NCBI GenBank assembly: GCA_014607495.2
Contig: CP053170.1
Coordinates: forward strand, 9,734,001-9,798,000
Source: Carposina sasakii
Lineage: Eukaryota; Arthropoda; Insecta; Lepidoptera; Carposinidae
Length of the DNA: 64,000 nt
Reading direction: 5' to 3'
This document shows positions 59,696-64,000 of the stretch, piece after piece. Numbering within the stretch: the first letter of the stretch is position 1; each line of letters starts with the position of its first letter. The translations under genes were made by a program, and so were the position numbers. The notes beneath the pieces were generated by a model, which ran no database searches, was not told the origin of the DNA, and saw only the letters and a list, made by a program, of their open reading frames with translations.

Positions 59696-62600
59696 ATGTC
59701 CACCGGTGCCAATGTGATTTCGTCGCACCAGAATCATCCTATCGAGAAGCTCCGAGGTATTGAAAACTACAGTACGTGGAAATTTCTCATGAAAATGATT
59801 CTCATACACGAGGATTTGTGGGACTGCACTGAAAATCATGACAAGCATACTGATGTAAGAAACGAACAGAAGGCACTTGCACGGATATGCCTATCAGTAA
59901 TGCCGTCGGCTTTTCCGCATATCAGAAATGCGAAAACCCCACATGAAGCGTGGAAAAGTTTGGAAAAAGCATATGAGGACAAAGGTTTGTGCCGAAGGCT
60001 TGGATTATTGAGAATAATTTTTGCTACCAAACTTGATGGGACAAGCAACATGGAACAGTATTTGAGTAGAATCACAGAGTTGTCTCAACAATTAATTGAT
60101 ATAGGGGCACCTCTAGAAGATGATTTTCTTGCAGTGATTATGTTAAGTGGCTTAACCGCGGACTATGACCCATTAATTATGGCCTTAGAAAATTCCAACA
60201 TGAAGCTCACAAGTGATATAGTCAAAGGTAAATTGATGCAAGAATATCAACGCCGTGATGAGAAGAATGAAACTGCTAATGCTTTGGTCGCTAGGAAAGC
60301 TGCTAGATGTTACAAATGCAAAAAGACGGGTCACTTTATTAAAGATTGTCCAACAAACAAGAAAACAAAAGGAAGTTCAGGAACAATTAAGACACTATTA
60401 ACAGCACTGTCTGTGGAACTGAAAAGTGATGTCTGGTATATTGACAGTGGTGCGACTAGCCATATGTGCAATAACAGGAAAATAATGCAGAATTTCATTG
60501 AAGAGAGACCGAGTCAAGTCAGTGTAGCGAATGGTGAAAAAATCTGCACAGCGGGACGTGGAATAGTTCAGATCAAACTAAAAGAAGGGAGCAAAACAAT
60601 CGAAGATGTACACTATGTGCCAAAACTTTCAGTTAATTTACTATCTGTGAGTGTTTTAGTTAGAAGAGGTTATAGTATAACTTTTAATTCAAATGGTTGT
60701 ACAGTGTATGATAAAGAGGAGGTCATAGCATCAGCTTCTCTTTGTAATAATGTTTTTATTCTAAACATGTCTTTGCCTCTGTGTAGGGGGGTAGTAAGTA
60801 GTAAGACAACCAAACAGGTAACAGCAATTCGTAGTCCAGCAGTAATGACTGCCTCATCTGGAGGCGGAACAACTTCACAAGAGACATGGCATCGTCGACT
60901 TGGGCACTTGAACTCAAGAAGCATGGACCTGTTAAAGAAAGGTATGGCCATTGGTATTGATTATAATAGTGATATCTTTCAACCGTGTCGTGCATGTATA
61001 GAAGGAAAGGCAACAAAATTACCTTTTCCAAAGAAATCTCATACAAGGGCGAGTGAAGTGTTGGGACTAGTGCACTCTGACCTATGTGGTCCAATGCCTG
61101 ACACATCGTTTAGTGGGGCAAAATACTTCCTAACGTTCATAGATGATTATAGTCGAAAAACTTTTGTTTACTTCCTAAAATCTAAATCTGAAGTGTGTGA
61201 AAAGTTTAAATTCTTCAAGGCTATGGTAGAAAATGAAACTGGTAAAAAGTTTAAAGTGTTAAGGAGCGATAATGGTGGAGAATATATAAATTCTAAACTA
61301 CAGTTTTTCCTACAGGAGTGTGGTATTCGACACCAGACAACTGTGCCACATTGTCCGGAGCAGAATGGTGTAGCCGAAAGGGCTAATCGCACGATCGTGG
61401 AAAAGGCGAGGTGCATGCTCCAGGATGCTGGCCTGGATACTAAGCTGTGGGCTGAAGCTGTAAACACAGCTGTATACATCAAGAATAGGACACCAACTAA
61501 AGCTGTTCGAGGTGTAACTCCAGAAGAAAAATGGACCAACAAAAAGGTTGATGTAAGTCATCTTCGAATATTTGGATGTCTAGCATATGCAATAGCTCAG
61601 AATTGTAGAAAATTTGATTCTAGATGCAAACAATATATATTTGTAGGGTATTGTGAAGATACCAAAGGATATAGACTCTTAGATCCTACATGCCTTTCGA
61701 AATGTATAAAAGCAAGACATGTCAAATTTCTTGAGAATACCTTTCTTAAGAAAATGTCCAATGATGATAATATAAATGGAACTTACTGGTATGTTGTATC
61801 TCCTGAAAGTAAACCTTCAGAGACAAACTATGAAAGTTCACATGAACAGTCTGAGCCACCTAATGTGTCTACTGAGAGTGCTGAAAAATCTGATGATGAA
61901 TCAACCCGTAGATGTAGCACAATCACAGTGGATGACGACAGTGATAGTTCAAAAACAGGAAATACTTCGGATGAAACTTATATTCCAGGAGAGTCTACCC
62001 TGGAAGATGATTCTTCAGAATATGAAGATGGAGCTGCAATGTTCATGGGCTTGACCAGCTGCATTGACGATAATCCACAGACTGTAGAGCAGGCAATGCG
62101 CAGTCCAGACGCATTGGCGTGGAAAAATGCAATGGCAGAAGAGTATCAATCCTTTGAAGACAATAAATGCTGGAGTCTTTGTGACCGACCTACAACCCAG
62201 AAAACAGTCAAATGCAAGTGGGTATTTAAGAAGAAAAAAGGCCCGGATGGAGAGCTTAAAAGTCATAAAGCCCGCTTAGTAGCGAAGGGTTATACCCAGA
62301 AGTATGGCATTGACTATGAAGAGACATTCTCCCCTGTAGTAAGGTACTCAACAATACGAACATTGCTCGCTATAGCAGTTGAATATGGCCTAGATATACA
62401 TCATTTAGATGTAAAAACTGCCTTTCTAAATGGAAAACTTGAAGAAGATGTGTATATTGAGCAACCTGAAGGCTTCAAGATTTTAGGAAAGGAGAGTAAG
62501 GTTTACAAACTAAACAAGGCCATATACGGCCTAAAACAAGCCTCAAAGGCATGGTATGACAAAATAAATGATGTGTTATTGAACAAACTACAATTTAAAA

Positions 62601-63604
62601 GAACATCATCAGAGCCATGTGTATATTTTAAAAATGAAAAGGGTGAACTAGTTGTCATTGCCCTGTATGTTGATGACATAATACTCTTTACTAAAGAAGG
62701 ATCATTGCATAAAGAAGGTGTCTTGAAAATCCTCATGCAAGATTTTCAAATGAAAGATCTGGGACCTGCACACCATATACTGGGAATGAGATTATCCAAG
62801 AAAGGTGATGTCATCACATTGGATCAGTCCAATTATATTAAAAATACTTTAGAGAAGTTCCACATGAGTGAATGTAAACCGGCCAGAACTCCTATGGAAA
62901 AGGGGCTTAAACTCGAGAAAGGAAAGCAGAAAGAAGAAAAATATGACTATCGAAACTTAATTGGTTCTCTTATGTATGTAGCTGTCTGTACCAGGCCGGA
63001 CATTTCTCATGCAGTAAGTTATCTTAGCCAGTGTAATGAATGTTTTTCAGAAGCTCACTGGAAAGCAGCCAAACGTGTTCTACGATATCTTAAAGGTACT
63101 GTGAATTGCTGTCTTATTTTTAAAAAGGGTGGGCTGAATGTCACCGGTTTTGCAGATGCAGATTGGGCGGCTTGCGAGGTCGACCGTAAGTCATACACTG
63201 GTTATGTTTTTAAGTTGGGTACTTCTGTCATATCTTGGGAAAGTCGAAAACAAAAGACTATTGCTCTCTCAAGCACAGAGGCAGAGTACATGGCTTTATC
63301 AGACTCATGTAAAGAAGCTCTGTTTATACGCACGTTTCTTCATGAAATTTTATGTAAATTGTGTAACATTGTTATTTATAATGACAATCAGTCTGCACAG
63401 AAATTGTGTTCAAATGCTATGTTTCATGCTAGAAGTAAACACATAGATGTACGTCATCATTTTATTCGTGAAGTAGTTAGTAAAGGCATAATAAAGTTAT
63501 TGTATTTATCCACAGACAAAATGACTGCTGATGTATTAACAAAACCTTTAACAAAGGAAAAATTTGATCTGTTTGCAAAAGATTTAATTTGTGAAAATGT
63601 CTAA
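59696..63604 (+). CDS. Copia Gag-Pol polyprotein
   Basis: 1302 residues from ATG 59696 to TAA 63602-63604. Domains in order: Gag-like region (about 20-190); CCHC zinc knuckle CYKCKKTGHFIKDC (about 204); aspartic protease core WYIDSGATSHM (about 246); integrase with an HH-CC finger (HRRLGHL, CRACIEGK), then SDLCGPM and DDYSRKTFVYF, DNGGEYINS and a following Glu; reverse transcriptase with CKWVFKKKKGPDG, RLVAKGYTQ and the catalytic YVDDIILF; RNase H with FADADWA, STEAEYMALSD, YNDNQSAQKL and KHIDVRHHFIRE. Integrase before reverse transcriptase is the Copia (Pseudoviridae) order. All key residues are present. The gene is a retrotransposon component, not a host gene. Confidence 0.95.
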   Translation: MSTGANVISSHQNHPIEKLRGIENYSTWKFLMKMILIHEDLWDCTENHDKHTDVRNEQKALARICLSVMPSAFPHIRNAKTPHEAWKSLEKAYEDKGLCRRLGLLRIIFATKLDGTSNMEQYLSRITELSQQLIDIGAPLEDDFLAVIMLSGLTADYDPLIMALENSNMKLTSDIVKGKLMQEYQRRDEKNETANALVARKAARCYKCKKTGHFIKDCPTNKKTKGSSGTIKTLLTALSVELKSDVWYIDSGATSHMCNNRKIMQNFIEERPSQVSVANGEKICTAGRGIVQIKLKEGSKTIEDVHYVPKLSVNLLSVSVLVRRGYSITFNSNGCTVYDKEEVIASASLCNNVFILNMSLPLCRGVVSSKTTKQVTAIRSPAVMTASSGGGTTSQETWHRRLGHLNSRSMDLLKKGMAIGIDYNSDIFQPCRACIEGKATKLPFPKKSHTRASEVLGLVHSDLCGPMPDTSFSGAKYFLTFIDDYSRKTFVYFLKSKSEVCEKFKFFKAMVENETGKKFKVLRSDNGGEYINSKLQFFLQECGIRHQTTVPHCPEQNGVAERANRTIVEKARCMLQDAGLDTKLWAEAVNTAVYIKNRTPTKAVRGVTPEEKWTNKKVDVSHLRIFGCLAYAIAQNCRKFDSRCKQYIFVGYCEDTKGYRLLDPTCLSKCIKARHVKFLENTFLKKMSNDDNINGTYWYVVSPESKPSETNYESSHEQSEPPNVSTESAEKSDDESTRRCSTITVDDDSDSSKTGNTSDETYIPGESTLEDDSSEYEDGAAMFMGLTSCIDDNPQTVEQAMRSPDALAWKNAMAEEYQSFEDNKCWSLCDRPTTQKTVKCKWVFKKKKGPDGELKSHKARLVAKGYTQKYGIDYEETFSPVVRYSTIRTLLAIAVEYGLDIHHLDVKTAFLNGKLEEDVYIEQPEGFKILGKESKVYKLNKAIYGLKQASKAWYDKINDVLLNKLQFKRTSSEPCVYFKNEKGELVVIALYVDDIILFTKEGSLHKEGVLKILMQDFQMKDLGPAHHILGMRLSKKGDVITLDQSNYIKNTLEKFHMSECKPARTPMEKGLKLEKGKQKEEKYDYRNLIGSLMYVAVCTRPDISHAVSYLSQCNECFSEAHWKAAKRVLRYLKGTVNCCLIFKKGGLNVTGFADADWAACEVDRKSYTGYVFKLGTSVISWESRKQKTIALSSTEAEYMALSDSCKEALFIRTFLHEILCKLCNIVIYNDNQSAQKLCSNAMFHARSKHIDVRHHFIREVVSKGIIKLLYLSTDKMTADVLTKPLTKEKFDLFAKDLICENV

Positions 63605-63945
63605 ATTGTATTTTCATTGATAATACTGCGCATAAAGCAAATTGTAACTTTTACTTTTGTGTATAAATGTTAGCTGAAGTATTTTAATCTAGCTATTTGT
63701 AATGTAACTATTTCATTTGTGTATAAGTATATTCTTAGTTGATAAAAGATCTGTTTAATACTTCATTCAGATTATTGTTATATAAAATTATAACTTAAGT
63801 TCAGGGGAAAGTCTAGATTTGTTGCTAAGTTGTGATTTGTTTTTCCTGACCGAAACTACAATTCATATTTGTTTTGTATAATGCTAGTATGTACATTAAT
63901 TTAATATTTGCATAGGTTAACTTATGTTGGTTTAAGGGCCGGTAT

Positions 63946-64000
63946 TGTAATGTGAGTGAAAAACTAAACGCAACCTAATGTTAACTGACGTTAGCTGTCA
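63946..64000 (+). repeat. Start of the 3' LTR of the Copia element
   Basis: The 55 bases to the window edge equal 59394-59448 without mismatch. The purine-rich AAGGGCCGG just upstream may serve as the polypurine tract. Confidence 0.85.

Larger units (their letters stand above)
59394..64000 (+). mobile_element. Copia-type LTR retrotransposon, intact coding region, 3' LTR cut by the window end
   Basis: Order: 5' LTR 59394-59606, primer-binding site 59607-59620, one polyprotein frame 59696-63604, a 340-bp 3' leader and the first 55 bases of the 3' LTR. The element sits in a tRNA-headed SINE, antisense to GSE1, between the exon at 59077-59190 and whatever lies upstream. Visible LTR identity is complete and the frame has no break, so the insertion looks recent and possibly still active. 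Confidence 0.92.

Noticed and set aside
60670..62736. Minus-strand frames in the Copia element
   Set aside because: Antisense shadows of the polyprotein frame.

Overview
The window is animal nuclear DNA, AT-rich, with spliced genes and a heavy load of transposon fragments. The repeat families (the one with the core GGACGTAGGCCTCCCCCAGG, tRNA-headed SINEs, many small TA-flanked and 8-bp-duplication elements, frequent TACCTACC runs) and the protein set point to an insect, most likely a moth or butterfly. The order is an inference; no species is claimed.

Layout. 4700-7258 (+): last four coding exons of a gene for a basic, serine-rich, probably disordered protein that I do not recognise. 10498-11562 (+): intronless TREX-type 3'-5' exonuclease. 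13324-15777 (-): intronless NFXL1-like zinc-finger protein with a C-terminal membrane anchor. 16964-17043 (+): first coding exon of a THAP-domain protein whose continuation is not visible. 22633-23502 (+): a second, diverged TREX-type exonuclease. 26460-30519 (+): three exons of a TMEM234 homologue, first coding exon not found. 34253-59190 (-): nine phase-consistent exons of the insect homologue of GSE1, a chromatin co-repressor subunit, with the 5' end outside the window. 42977-43471 (-): an intronless FUN14-domain gene inside the 12-kb GSE1 intron. 59394-64000 (+): a Copia-type LTR retrotransposon with an uninterrupted 1302-residue polyprotein; the 3' LTR runs off the window.

Between genes the DNA is mostly mobile-element debris. 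Several insertions are unusually readable. Two hAT-like elements have perfect 8-bp target duplications (9657-10164, 20446-20909), and a third (27287-28081) contains a fourth (27491-27760). A TA-flanked mariner-like family has three copies. A 1.15-kb TA-flanked element with repeated AGCTGAATAA motifs (53064-54212) sits inside an older foldback element. There are also a perfect 46-bp hairpin (715-830), a perfect 62-bp palindrome (29801-29862) and a 26-bp minisatellite (46205-46444).

The genes do not form a pathway. The most interesting gene-level points are the two TREX-type nucleases only 11 kb apart, one with an internal duplication in a lineage-specific insert; the sharp switch in base composition within the single GSE1 gene; and the FUN14 gene nested in its intron. 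I see no strong evidence for a wholly new biological system; the best unexplained objects are the hairpin, the 62-bp palindrome and the 1.15-kb element.
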